This document shows positions 41,009 through 49,788 of a stretch of DNA of 64,000 nt, piece after piece. This stretch comes from a virus: the IMG/VR virus record IMGVR_UViG_3300029267_002252, positions 1 through 64,000 of that record; one strand, 5' to 3'. Position 1 is the stretch's first letter. Every line of letters begins with the position of its first letter. The translations under genes were made by a program, and so were the position numbers. The notes beneath the pieces are model-generated. The model saw only the letters and a list, made by a program, of their open reading frames with translations. It ran no database searches and was not told the origin of the DNA.

Positions 41009-42964
41009 ATGGCGATAATAACATATGTTGGTGACATAGGCTTAACGGTTACGCCGCATTCGGATTACGACAACGGCATAATCGAAGAGTTCATCACGTA
41101 CGGTCATCTTAAGATTGACTTAGTGCCGAGTGGACCGACGCTTCGTCTGCATTATCCTGACGATTGGTTCGCGGAAGTATTTGAAGTCGAGCGTGCCGGA
41201 GAGCAGCCGCAGATTAAGATAACATATCAGATACCTCTTGCAAAAGATGTAACTAAATTAAGAGTAGTCAGAAGAGCGTATACTTTTCCCGTGAATGAGA
41301 ATGATGGAGATATTATCCTTGAAGATGATATTATGCAGGAGGGGGAATATTACCATTCTGACTTGAATGTTGAGCCGTTTGTCCCGTACTTTTATACATG
41401 CTTTTCTGAAGTAAACGGCGGATGGATTTCGGGACGCAGAGTACAGAAGTCAGCTATTACATACCAGGGGAACTATTTTCCACAGAAGTTGTGGGGTCAG
41501 ATGCCGCTTAACGAGCAGGTTAAGGACGAGCAGGGACCTGATGCTGTAGCGACTGTTCTCGAAGAGACTGAAGCTTTAGGGGAGACATATAATATAACCG
41601 AGGACGGCGAGACTGCCAGAGGACAGCTTCAGAGATTCTTCAAACTTATCGGGTTCGAGCTTGATGACGTCAAGGGTATGATTGATTTGATGTTCAATAA
41701 TATGAGGAACCCTGAGAAATCGACTGATGGAGTTCTTCCTTATATAGCAGCTCTTATCGGACTGAGTTTGAATACAGAGTTTAGCGTTGATAGGCAGCGG
41801 CGTGAGATTCTTGATGCCGTCGGGCTATATAAGATAAAAGGAACGCCGCTCGGATTTACCGCAGCAGCTCGATTGATTACAAGCGTTAAGCAGATAGAAC
41901 TTATCGAATATAAGGATTTCTTACTGTGCTCAAATAATACGGAGCGATTGAGTGCTCGGACAATTACCGATTATCCGGATTTGTACTTGGATGAGTTCGG
42001 AGTATATGACCCGTATAAGATTGTCAATCCTCGTTCATGGAGTGAAGTATTCAATCCTTATACATTTGAGCTTCGTTTATTTGTTTCTGATACGGATACA
42101 GTAAGTGCTATCGTGCTTGCGAAGATTGAGCGCGTAATGGATAACTTTAGCCCAGTATGTACGACCGGGTTCGTGACGTTGTTACCGACAGCCGTTGAGG
42201 AAGATATCAACCTTGAAATTGAAGACATTGACCTCGATACTATTATTAGTGATGATACTGAAGAAATCGGGGTAGGTTTTGATTCGTCGCAATATTATAT
42301 GTCGTACGCTTCATTTAGTAAGTGGCAAGTGAATTATAGTGATTATGGAGGCCCGAAGTTCGAAATAGACGGGTATGATGCAGCGAATGATTTAAGTCCG
42401 GGTGATAAGTTTACAATCTCCGGGATAACGTCGAATCCGTCGCAGAACGGAATTTACACTGTGGCGTGGGTGTCTCCCGGATTGAATCCAGGACCAGTTT
42501 CATTTATAGGGACAGTCGAATCTATACCGGGGCCGCCCGATACGTTTAGTGAAGGCGAGATAGCGTACGGGCCTACGCCAATTAATGTTACAAACAGTTA
42601 TACCGCGCGAAGCGCGTTCGCATATTATCTCAGAATTATCAACATAATTAGCACCGTTGCGTCCACGAAGACGATAAAGGTCAGTGGCGACTATAGTAGT
42701 ATTATAGGAGTCGGTCATGTGATTGAAGTTAGAAATGCACCGACTGCCGGAGTTAACGGATATTATACCGTTGTAAGTGCGACGTATAGTTCCAGTCCGG
42801 ATGAAACTGACGTTGTTGTGCAGGAAAGCATCGCTGATAGTACCGGTGAAGGGGATATCTATCACGGAACTTTCGAGAGTGAGTTGTGGTGGGATGTTAT
42901 AACCGATGTTGAAGGAGAAGAGACCGGTATGACGGAAGTTGTCAGTTCGTTGGGAGTAAGCTAA
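41009..42964 (+). CDS. tail protein gpI-like with extra beta domains
   Basis: 651 aa. Residues about 150-420 fit P2 gpI-type proteins (LPYIAALIGLSLNTEFSVDR, REILDAVGLYKIKGTPLGFTAAARL), which attach fibres to the wedge. The first 45 residues are two copies of the Y-x-G-D-I-x-L-x-x-x-P-x-S repeat that dominates the protein at 56575-57924. Residues about 430-650 hold two small beta domains, the second (SGDYSSIIGVGHVIEV ... GYYTVVSATY) also present in the spike at 62602. So it looks like the platform that carries the receptor-binding array. Confidence 0.78.
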   Translation: MAIITYVGDIGLTVTPHSDYDNGIIEEFITYGHLKIDLVPSGPTLRLHYPDDWFAEVFEVERAGEQPQIKITYQIPLAKDVTKLRVVRRAYTFPVNENDGDIILEDDIMQEGEYYHSDLNVEPFVPYFYTCFSEVNGGWISGRRVQKSAITYQGNYFPQKLWGQMPLNEQVKDEQGPDAVATVLEETEALGETYNITEDGETARGQLQRFFKLIGFELDDVKGMIDLMFNNMRNPEKSTDGVLPYIAALIGLSLNTEFSVDRQRREILDAVGLYKIKGTPLGFTAAARLITSVKQIELIEYKDFLLCSNNTERLSARTITDYPDLYLDEFGVYDPYKIVNPRSWSEVFNPYTFELRLFVSDTDTVSAIVLAKIERVMDNFSPVCTTGFVTLLPTAVEEDINLEIEDIDLDTIISDDTEEIGVGFDSSQYYMSYASFSKWQVNYSDYGGPKFEIDGYDAANDLSPGDKFTISGITSNPSQNGIYTVAWVSPGLNPGPVSFIGTVESIPGPPDTFSEGEIAYGPTPINVTNSYTARSAFAYYLRIINIISTVASTKTIKVSGDYSSIIGVGHVIEVRNAPTAGVNGYYTVVSATYSSSPDETDVVVQESIADSTGEGDIYHGTFESELWWDVITDVEGEETGMTEVVSSLGVS

Positions 42965-43296
42965 TGGCATTAACACGAAAGAAGATTCAAGGTACCGCGT
43001 TCTATAAAGGTACTAGCAGCGAGATGGTTATGCTCGACGTCGCTGACGTTAAATGTTATGAAGCAGGGACTACTACTGCGATACCCATGTATGCTACGAA
43101 GACAGGGGGAACACCATTTTGGCCCAGTCCTCCTGGCGCAGGTTTGAAGACCGATGCTAATGGGTATTTTCAGTTTTGGATAGAGTTTGAAGGATTGATT
43201 AAGGTGGAGATTACCAAGTTTGGATATACTCCGATTGTTCGGGACCATATTGGTACGCCGCCTGCTGACATGATAATTTATGGAGGCACTTTTTAA
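42964..43296 (+). CDS. stand-alone fibre adapter domain protein, 110 aa
   Basis: ATG overlaps the previous stop. The whole protein is one domain, IQGTAFYKGTSSEMVMLDVADVKCYEAGTTTAIPMYATKTGG then DANGYFQFWIEFEGLIKVEITKFGYTPI, also found at the N-terminus of the proteins at 49789 and 52980. It resembles carboxypeptidase-regulatory/prealbumin-like beta sandwiches. Likely an adapter or cap that binds the tail platform. Confidence 0.65.
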   Translation: MALTRKKIQGTAFYKGTSSEMVMLDVADVKCYEAGTTTAIPMYATKTGGTPFWPSPPGAGLKTDANGYFQFWIEFEGLIKVEITKFGYTPIVRDHIGTPPADMIIYGGTF

Positions 43297-43327
43297 TAAA
43301 GGCCATATTGTTTAAGGAGATATAGCT

Positions 43328-44791
43328 ATGGCTGAAGCTGTTCCGATTAGATTTTATTACGGTACGCGTTCCGGATTTGATTCAGTAAGTGATGCATCCG
43401 AAATAGGTCAGCCTTATTTTTTGACTGACCTAAACGCAATTGTTGTTGCGCATTCTACCGATGCGCCTAGTTCCGGGAACCTTAACTTTCTCCGTGGAGC
43501 AGTTAAGACCCAGTCCACAGGTTCGACACCGACTGACAGTGCTGCCGATGCGTTCGGAGCTGCCAGCGGTCTGTTGATTTTTGACACGTCCAGCGATACG
43601 CTGTACATTTCGAACGGTTCGACCTGGGAGACGATTTCCACTGGTGCTCAGCAGTTGAGTGACCTTACTGATGTTGGAGTTGCGACTCCGACTGATGGTA
43701 ATGTTCTTCGCGGTGACGGTGACAGTTGGGAGTCCGCAGTATTGCAGCACGATGACCTTGGTGGCGTAGGAGCTGATGACCACCACAATCGTGACCACGC
43801 GATTGACAGTACTTCTGACCACGACGGAGTGTCAGGAGCTACTGAGGACAATTTCGTATCTTTTGACTCGAATGGTCTGCCTAAAGATTCGGGGAAGAGT
43901 GATTCTGATTATGAAGATGCTGGAGCCGTGACTTCGCACGAAAGTACGTATGACCACTCGGACTTACACACTCGCCAGCATGCGATTGACAGTGCATCCG
44001 ACCATACGGGTACCGCGACGACCGGTAATCTGCTTGAAGCGGATGCGAATGGACTTCCGACTGACGCGAGTTACAAGCTGAATGACTCTGGTGATACTTC
44101 TGCCGACCTCTGGTCAGCATCGAAAATTGACTCCGAGATTCAGTCAGCTATTGACGGACTCGACTGGCAGGACTCTGTCCTCAGTTATATTACCGACAAT
44201 ACAGTCGCTCCTCCGAGTGAAACTACTGGAAATCGTTTCATCCTCGCCGGCGACGGCGGTGCTCCTCATGCGAACTGGGACGGTGCTTCTGCCGGAGACC
44301 TCGTTGAGTTCAACGGGTCTACTTGGGATGCCTATACGCCGAATGAAGGTTGGGCTGCGTGGGTAGAGGATACCAATGAGACTCGCGTATACAATGGGTC
44401 CGCATGGGTGAAACGCGCTGCTACTGAGAACCACAATGATATGGCTAACATTCAGGGCGGAACTGCATCAGAGCGTTACCATTTGACCAATGCTCAGCAT
44501 ACTGTTGCGACACAAGCCGCTACATCTGGACAGAATGGTTACATGACCTCCACTTACGCAAGTAAACTGGATGGGATTGAAGACAGTGCCGATGTGACTG
44601 ATGCGACCAATGTTGCTGCGGCTGGTGCTATTATGGGAACATCCTTTTCCGGGAAGGGTGAACTTATTGGAGCGTCTGCTGATGATACCCCTGGAATTCT
44701 TGCAGCCGGGACAGACAATTATGTTCTGATTGCTGATTCCGGGGAAACTCTCGGAATTAAATGGGGTCCGGTGGCAGGAGGAACCTTCTAA
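43328..44791 (+). CDS. tail fibre protein, 487 aa
   Basis: AAGGAG upstream. N-terminal AEAVPIRFYYGTRSGFDS is shared with the next gene (AEEVPIRFLYGAEAS), marking a common attachment segment. The shaft has fibre repeats (DHDGVSGATEDNFVSFDSNG, HESTYDHSDLHTRQHAIDSAS). The C-terminus (GKGELIGASADDTPGILAAG ... LIADSGETLGIKW) is a widespread phage fibre module. Probably trimeric and exposed at the baseplate. Confidence 0.8.
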   Translation: MAEAVPIRFYYGTRSGFDSVSDASEIGQPYFLTDLNAIVVAHSTDAPSSGNLNFLRGAVKTQSTGSTPTDSAADAFGAASGLLIFDTSSDTLYISNGSTWETISTGAQQLSDLTDVGVATPTDGNVLRGDGDSWESAVLQHDDLGGVGADDHHNRDHAIDSTSDHDGVSGATEDNFVSFDSNGLPKDSGKSDSDYEDAGAVTSHESTYDHSDLHTRQHAIDSASDHTGTATTGNLLEADANGLPTDASYKLNDSGDTSADLWSASKIDSEIQSAIDGLDWQDSVLSYITDNTVAPPSETTGNRFILAGDGGAPHANWDGASAGDLVEFNGSTWDAYTPNEGWAAWVEDTNETRVYNGSAWVKRAATENHNDMANIQGGTASERYHLTNAQHTVATQAATSGQNGYMTSTYASKLDGIEDSADVTDATNVAAAGAIMGTSFSGKGELIGASADDTPGILAAGTDNYVLIADSGETLGIKWGPVAGGTF

Positions 44792-44805
44792 AACGAGCAA
44801 TCATA

Positions 44806-44833
44806 GGGAGGGGAGGAATGAGCCTCCCCTCCC
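44806..44833 (+). terminator. G-rich perfect hairpin between fibre and tailspike genes
   Basis: GGGAGGGGAGG (44806-44816), loop AATGAG, CCTCCCCTCCC (44823-44833): 11 uninterrupted base pairs. Followed by AAAATTG rather than a T-run, so perhaps attenuation or mRNA protection rather than a classical terminator. Confidence 0.6.
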
Positions 44834-44838
44834 AAAAT

Positions 44839-44852
44839 TGCAGGTGATTGCA
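44839..44852. promoter_or_regulatory. motif TGCAGGTGATTGCA upstream of tailspike gene
   Basis: Variant of the 9183 palindrome (11 of 14 positions the same), lying 29 bases before the ATG of the tailspike gene and directly before CGGAGGA. Its half-sites TGCA and ATTGCA match the 49760 site. Confidence 0.35.
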
Positions 44853-44867
44853 CGGAGGATATAGAGA

Positions 44868-47800
44868 ATGGCTGAAGAAGTCCCGATTAGATTTTTATAC
44901 GGAGCGGAAGCAAGTATTCCATCCGCTACTGGTGCCGATGGTAGACCGATAGTTACTGATGACACCGATGATGAAAAATTATATGTAGCAATTAACAACG
45001 CCAACGTCCAGATGGGCGGTAAAGCAGTTGTAGAACATACTCAGCAGACGACAGGTAATCCGCATAGTCTTGATTATTCTGACGTGTCGGGAGCTGACGG
45101 AGCCACCGATGTTACCGGGGCTGAACTGGAAGAGTTGACTGATGGAAGTAAATCTGCTTTGCATGAACATCAGATGCCGTATGATTATCTCATCGCGCCT
45201 TCAGGAGGAAATTATACTTCTATATCAGCATATGTAGCAGACTCTCCTGCCCAAGGAGATGTTATAGCGTTAGCTCCCGGAACGTATACTGAAACTAGTA
45301 ATATAACGCTCCAGGCAGGAGTTACTATGTTTGCTTTAGCCAGCCAGCGCGATAGCAACCAACCTGTTAGAGTTGTTTTAGGGAGTTATTCATTCCAAGG
45401 AGGTGCTGGTTCAAGGATTGATGGAATATATTTTGATATAACTCCAAATTCAGATTCCAATAAAATAACATTATCTATAGATACTATATTCGAAAACTGT
45501 GTTCTTGACTATTCCGGAACCGTCGGTAGCCAAGGGATATATTTCAACTCCGGGTGTATTATCAGTAATACGCGGATACTTGGAAACAATTACTTATATA
45601 ATGCTCTTGAATGTAACGGAGCAGAGAATTTCAGTTTGAGAGATATTTATATATCTGGAGTAGATACTGATTACGGTCGAGGGGTATATTTACTATCTCC
45701 GAATGTAGGCGGCTCAACCATACAAAGAATTACGATGGAAGATTTTGCTACTGCCTCGTCCGCTAACGATGCAGTATACTTATCAGGAAATACCGCAACT
45801 AAACCTTGTTCTGTAGAGCATTTGCATATCAACGGCGGAAGTAATGTAAATGTAGGGCTGTATATTTACAGCGATATAGAAGGAGCAATGAGCGTTTCAG
45901 ATTGCAGTTTCACGCAGTGTTTTATCGGAATGCAAGTAACTTCTGGAAGATGCGCTTTAAGTAACGTAACAGCTTATGATTGTGATAGAGGGTTTTATTT
46001 CTCCGGAGCAGTTCAAGGCTCTAATATAGTTGCTCGGGGATGCGGCGACGGGACTACTAGCGGTTATGGTATGTATATAGGGTCGTGGAGATGTAACATA
46101 TCAAACATATCAATATCGAATACAGTTTCCGGTTCTTGGGATATTCGCAATCCTAGTGGGCAAAGAAATGTTATAAGTAATTTTCACTGCGCTGGTGACT
46201 GTAGTTTAAGCGGTGCTGACAATGTTTATGCCTTTGGGACTATCGAAGGTGACCTTACTATAGGTGAAGGGAGTACCGACGATAGAAATGTTTTCATCGA
46301 TGTTAAAGTATTCGGTTCGGAAACAGATGGAGGAATACATACTAAATGGAATTCACGAGTTCATAGAGATGCTTCTGGAACACCTTCGTCTGCTTATGAT
46401 GTTGATGATGGATATGAGCGCGGAGATTTTTGGATACAGGAATCTACTGATTCATTATGGGTGTGTGTAGATAATTCTACCGGAGCTGCTGTGTGGACGC
46501 AACTTGTCCCAGTTAGTTTAGATTTATCTGGACATAACGTAACTGAGCTTGATGATGTTTCTAGTGCCGGTTCTGGACAAATAATTACGTCCGGAGAGCG
46601 CACCAACCTGTCTACCGCATATAATCACAGCCAAGTAACTACGGGAAATCCACACAGCTTAGATGCTGCTGACGTAGGAGCAGCTCCTTCGAGTCACGGG
46701 TCTGCAAACCATTCCGGAACTATAGGTACAGCTTCTCAAATATCTGATTTTGATACTGAAGTGTCTAATAATACCAACGTTTCCGCTAATACCGCAGCGA
46801 GACACGCAGAATCTCATACAATAGCGTCTCATAGCGATACAACTGCAACTGGAGCGGAGCTTAATACGTTGACTGGTGGTGGTAATGCTGATGCATTGCA
46901 TTCACATTCTGCTCCATCTCATACGATAGCATCGCATTCAGATACATCAGCAACCGGAGCAGAGTTAGATTCCCTTACTGATGGAAGTAAAGTTACACTC
47001 CATAAGCATCAGGGCGATTGGGACACTTTGATTGATGCCGGAGGGAACGGCGATTTTTCTACAGTAGGAGCAGCCGTTTCCGGAAGTCCCAGTCAAGCTG
47101 GTTCAGTGTGGTCTGTCATAGGGAGTACTACTGAGTCGGGGAATGTTACCCTTCCTCAAGATGTTGCGCTAGTCGGCAATGGTCCGTCAGGTACCCCTAA
47201 TCATGTTTCAAGACTTGTTATGGGAAATAATACTCTTGCCCTGAGTGCTGGATGTGTAGTTAGGGGATTAGAGCTATATTTTACCCCGACGTCGGATACT
47301 AATAAAATAACTATGGCGGCTGACTCAGCTTTAATTGATTGTACTATTATTCTTACCGGAAGTACCAAATCAAAAGTAATCTCGATAAATGGAGCGAGAA
47401 CAAAGATACATAATGTTATTATTGATGGTAATGATTATACATATAATGCTATTTATAGCGGAGTTGCTTATGAGGAAATTTCCATACAAGATGTTACAAT
47501 TAAAGAATTTAACTGTGCTTCTGGTGGTGGGACATGTGTAACTATAACAGCTCCAGGAAACGGATGTATTTTTAGAAATATTAATATTACTGAACTTGCT
47601 TCCGGGACGCCTAGCGAGTACGTATGCAGTTTTGGAACGCCGTCAGGCTATGGCGTGGTTTACGATAATATTAGGATAGATGGAAATGATAGTTGTAATT
47701 CAGCAATTTTTGGCAGTTCGATATCATATCCGATTAATGTTAGCAATTGTACGTTTTTGAATATATCGTCTTCTTATCAAGTGCAGATGGGACAAGGTGC

Positions 47801-48908
47801 TCAAGTATCTAATATCGTATGCAGTAATATAGCGACTCTTAATCTTGGTGCGTACGCGTCTGCACGTGGAGTAAAGATGGTAAATAGCTGTGGACGTATT
47901 TACGGTTCGACGTGGGTCGGTCTACATGATTTTTATATGTCTTCTGGTTCTGGTGAGTTTACGTATGAAATCCAACTGGGAACATTTTGCGATGTATCTC
48001 ATGGACTTGTAGACGGAGATTATTATCAGCCGGGACCGCAAGGTTCCTGTAGCCGTGTGTACGTCACAGGAAATATGTATTTGTATAATACCGTAAGGTG
48101 GCGTGAAGTTACTTGTGATGGGACTTTTTATGTTGATACGGGAGGAGTTACTTCTTATGCAGATACTTATGTAGCTCCTTATTATTATAGCCCTTCTTAT
48201 GACCGGTTTCGCAATAATCTCAGGATGAGCTCATCTGCATATGCAAGTGAGAGTGTTGGGAGTATTTCATGGAGCCCGCTTAGATTCAGGGGGAATGTCC
48301 TGCGCACTGATTTTGGTCTAAGTGACAATTCTTGGACGTCGGTAGGAAATACGGGAAATCGGTTGGGAGTCAGGGTAGAGGCCGGAGTAACCTATATTAT
48401 AGAGTATTTTATTCTCGTAGTAGGTAGGCCGGGAACCTCAACAGGAATCATTCAGCTCAGGTTTAACTTTCCGAGCATGGAAACAGACAGTTTTGGGGGT
48501 ATTTATGGGTTTACTGAGGAGCATAACCTTGATGTTTCGGTCGGCAGTGATTATTTTGGTGGCCCAGGAGCTTATAGGACGACAGCATCGGTTGGTGGTT
48601 ATAAGAGTTGGGGGCTTAATGCTTTGACCGGGCAAGATATATGGGTGCGGTCTTCTGGAAACGATAGCACTGCGGGAGTCACTGGCACGGTAACTTTTCA
48701 CACACAGATAGGTACATTGAGCACATCATACTATTATTTTTTCCCAATGCATGTATGGTTGATGTACGAGTGTGGAGATGTAGAGGGTTGGTTTTACCCG
48801 GATATTCTAATGAATTGGGGTGGTACTCAGGCAGTGGTTAAGCAGAATTCTTATGTGAGGATGTCAGCCGGAGCCGCAGAGACCCTGTCCTCCATAGAGA
48901 CCCAATAG
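44868..48908 (+). CDS. tailspike with two tandem beta-helix domains, 1346 aa
   Basis: Receptor-binding and possibly polysaccharide-cleaving spike. N-terminal AEEVPIRFLYGAEAS attachment segment and fibre repeats (QQTTGNPHSLDYSDVSGADG). Residues about 105-480 form one pectate-lyase-like beta helix, opening with the typical PYDYLIAPSGGNYTSISAYV ... LAPGTYTE and followed by many N-C-x-F/I and S-N-x-x-I rungs. After a linker with bound-water fibre repeats (ASHSDTSATGAELDSLTDGS) a second helix begins with DWDTLIDAGGNGDFSTVGAAV and runs to about 1090. The last 230 residues (RFRGNVLRTDFGLSDNSWTSVG ... VTFHTQIGTLSTSYYYF) are a beta-sandwich tip. The two helices are paralogous (both contain DGIYFDITPNSDSNKITLSI/LELYFTPTSDTNKITMAA). 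Confidence 0.85.
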   Translation: MAEEVPIRFLYGAEASIPSATGADGRPIVTDDTDDEKLYVAINNANVQMGGKAVVEHTQQTTGNPHSLDYSDVSGADGATDVTGAELEELTDGSKSALHEHQMPYDYLIAPSGGNYTSISAYVADSPAQGDVIALAPGTYTETSNITLQAGVTMFALASQRDSNQPVRVVLGSYSFQGGAGSRIDGIYFDITPNSDSNKITLSIDTIFENCVLDYSGTVGSQGIYFNSGCIISNTRILGNNYLYNALECNGAENFSLRDIYISGVDTDYGRGVYLLSPNVGGSTIQRITMEDFATASSANDAVYLSGNTATKPCSVEHLHINGGSNVNVGLYIYSDIEGAMSVSDCSFTQCFIGMQVTSGRCALSNVTAYDCDRGFYFSGAVQGSNIVARGCGDGTTSGYGMYIGSWRCNISNISISNTVSGSWDIRNPSGQRNVISNFHCAGDCSLSGADNVYAFGTIEGDLTIGEGSTDDRNVFIDVKVFGSETDGGIHTKWNSRVHRDASGTPSSAYDVDDGYERGDFWIQESTDSLWVCVDNSTGAAVWTQLVPVSLDLSGHNVTELDDVSSAGSGQIITSGERTNLSTAYNHSQVTTGNPHSLDAADVGAAPSSHGSANHSGTIGTASQISDFDTEVSNNTNVSANTAARHAESHTIASHSDTTATGAELNTLTGGGNADALHSHSAPSHTIASHSDTSATGAELDSLTDGSKVTLHKHQGDWDTLIDAGGNGDFSTVGAAVSGSPSQAGSVWSVIGSTTESGNVTLPQDVALVGNGPSGTPNHVSRLVMGNNTLALSAGCVVRGLELYFTPTSDTNKITMAADSALIDCTIILTGSTKSKVISINGARTKIHNVIIDGNDYTYNAIYSGVAYEEISIQDVTIKEFNCASGGGTCVTITAPGNGCIFRNINITELASGTPSEYVCSFGTPSGYGVVYDNIRIDGNDSCNSAIFGSSISYPINVSNCTFLNISSSYQVQMGQGAQVSNIVCSNIATLNLGAYASARGVKMVNSCGRIYGSTWVGLHDFYMSSGSGEFTYEIQLGTFCDVSHGLVDGDYYQPGPQGSCSRVYVTGNMYLYNTVRWREVTCDGTFYVDTGGVTSYADTYVAPYYYSPSYDRFRNNLRMSSSAYASESVGSISWSPLRFRGNVLRTDFGLSDNSWTSVGNTGNRLGVRVEAGVTYIIEYFILVVGRPGTSTGIIQLRFNFPSMETDSFGGIYGFTEEHNLDVSVGSDYFGGPGAYRTTASVGGYKSWGLNALTGQDIWVRSSGNDSTAGVTGTVTFHTQIGTLSTSYYYFFPMHVWLMYECGDVEGWFYPDILMNWGGTQAVVKQNSYVRMSAGAAETLSSIETQ

Positions 48909-48919
48909 AGGATTAGTAT

Positions 48920-49759
48920 ATGAATAATTATAGTGATGTAACTTTGACAATTGACGACCTTACTTCAGATTTGACAGATGGTGGGTTTTATCGGGATGAG
49001 CGCGGGTCAACGTTTACTAATTGCGTTTTCCAAAATACTGCTGGCGATGCTATGATTGAGCATGTTGATTTTTCATATGCTTTGTTTACCAACTGTACAT
49101 GGAGCAACCCTGTTAAAGATTGTTTATTCGTATCTGCTGAAGGAGCGGTTCCGGGGATATGTAATGTCGTGTTCGATTCAGCTCCTCCTGATAAATGGCT
49201 CCCGGCAGATGACATTAACACTATTCTCAGGGGTACGGGGGAAGAAACTGAGTGGGATTTTGCCCGTATTGATGAGACTGCTGTTCGAAATGCTTTTGAG
49301 AACACCCCTATAAATATGGATGACGAGAATCCAGAATATCTTACAGCAGATGATTATACATTGACTATGGGGAAAGCTCATTATGATTGCCCGATATATG
49401 CTGGGGAAGTTTCGAGAACTGAGTGGTTAGCTGTGGCTACATTTGAAATATCTACAGATGCTATTGATTCATACCAGCCTTACGATGGTATTCCAGATAT
49501 TCCAGCGAACGGGACAAGCTCATGTACAATTACCGTTACTGCAAAAGACCGCGCAGGAGATACCAAAGATGATGATACGACAGTAGTCGTATTTAAGACA
49601 ACCAGGGGAAGCTTAAGTTCGTTACAGGTTACGATGACTGATGGAGTAGCCGAAACAGATTTAACGTCAGTTACAGAAACGACTATCGCTACTGTTACAG
49701 CAGAGATAGAAGGAGAGGAGCCGCTGACTATTGATATTCAGTTTGCTCCTACGACATAA
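48920..49759 (+). CDS. spike-associated protein with Ig-like (Big-1) domain, 279 aa
   Basis: ATG 48920 with GAGGATT upstream. The first 100 residues contain short beta-helix-like rungs (STFTNCVFQNTAGDAMIEHVDFSYALFTNCTW). Residues about 190-278 read as a bacterial Ig-like group 1 fold: GTSSCTITVTAKDRAGDTKDDDTTVVV, then GSLSSLQVTMTDGVAETDLTS, ending in a VTAEIEG strand. Such domains bind host surface sugars or strengthen fibres. Confidence 0.68.
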   Translation: MNNYSDVTLTIDDLTSDLTDGGFYRDERGSTFTNCVFQNTAGDAMIEHVDFSYALFTNCTWSNPVKDCLFVSAEGAVPGICNVVFDSAPPDKWLPADDINTILRGTGEETEWDFARIDETAVRNAFENTPINMDDENPEYLTADDYTLTMGKAHYDCPIYAGEVSRTEWLAVATFEISTDAIDSYQPYDGIPDIPANGTSSCTITVTAKDRAGDTKDDDTTVVVFKTTRGSLSSLQVTMTDGVAETDLTSVTETTIATVTAEIEGEEPLTIDIQFAPTT

Positions 49760-49773
49760 TGCAATTGATTGCA
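49760..49773. promoter_or_regulatory. motif TGCAATTGATTGCA upstream of tailspike gene
   Basis: One base different from the palindrome at 9183 (13 of 14), with the same AAA following, and 29 bases before the ATG at 49789. It overlaps the stop codon region of the preceding gene. Confidence 0.4.
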
Positions 49774-49788
49774 AAGTGAGGATAGATA

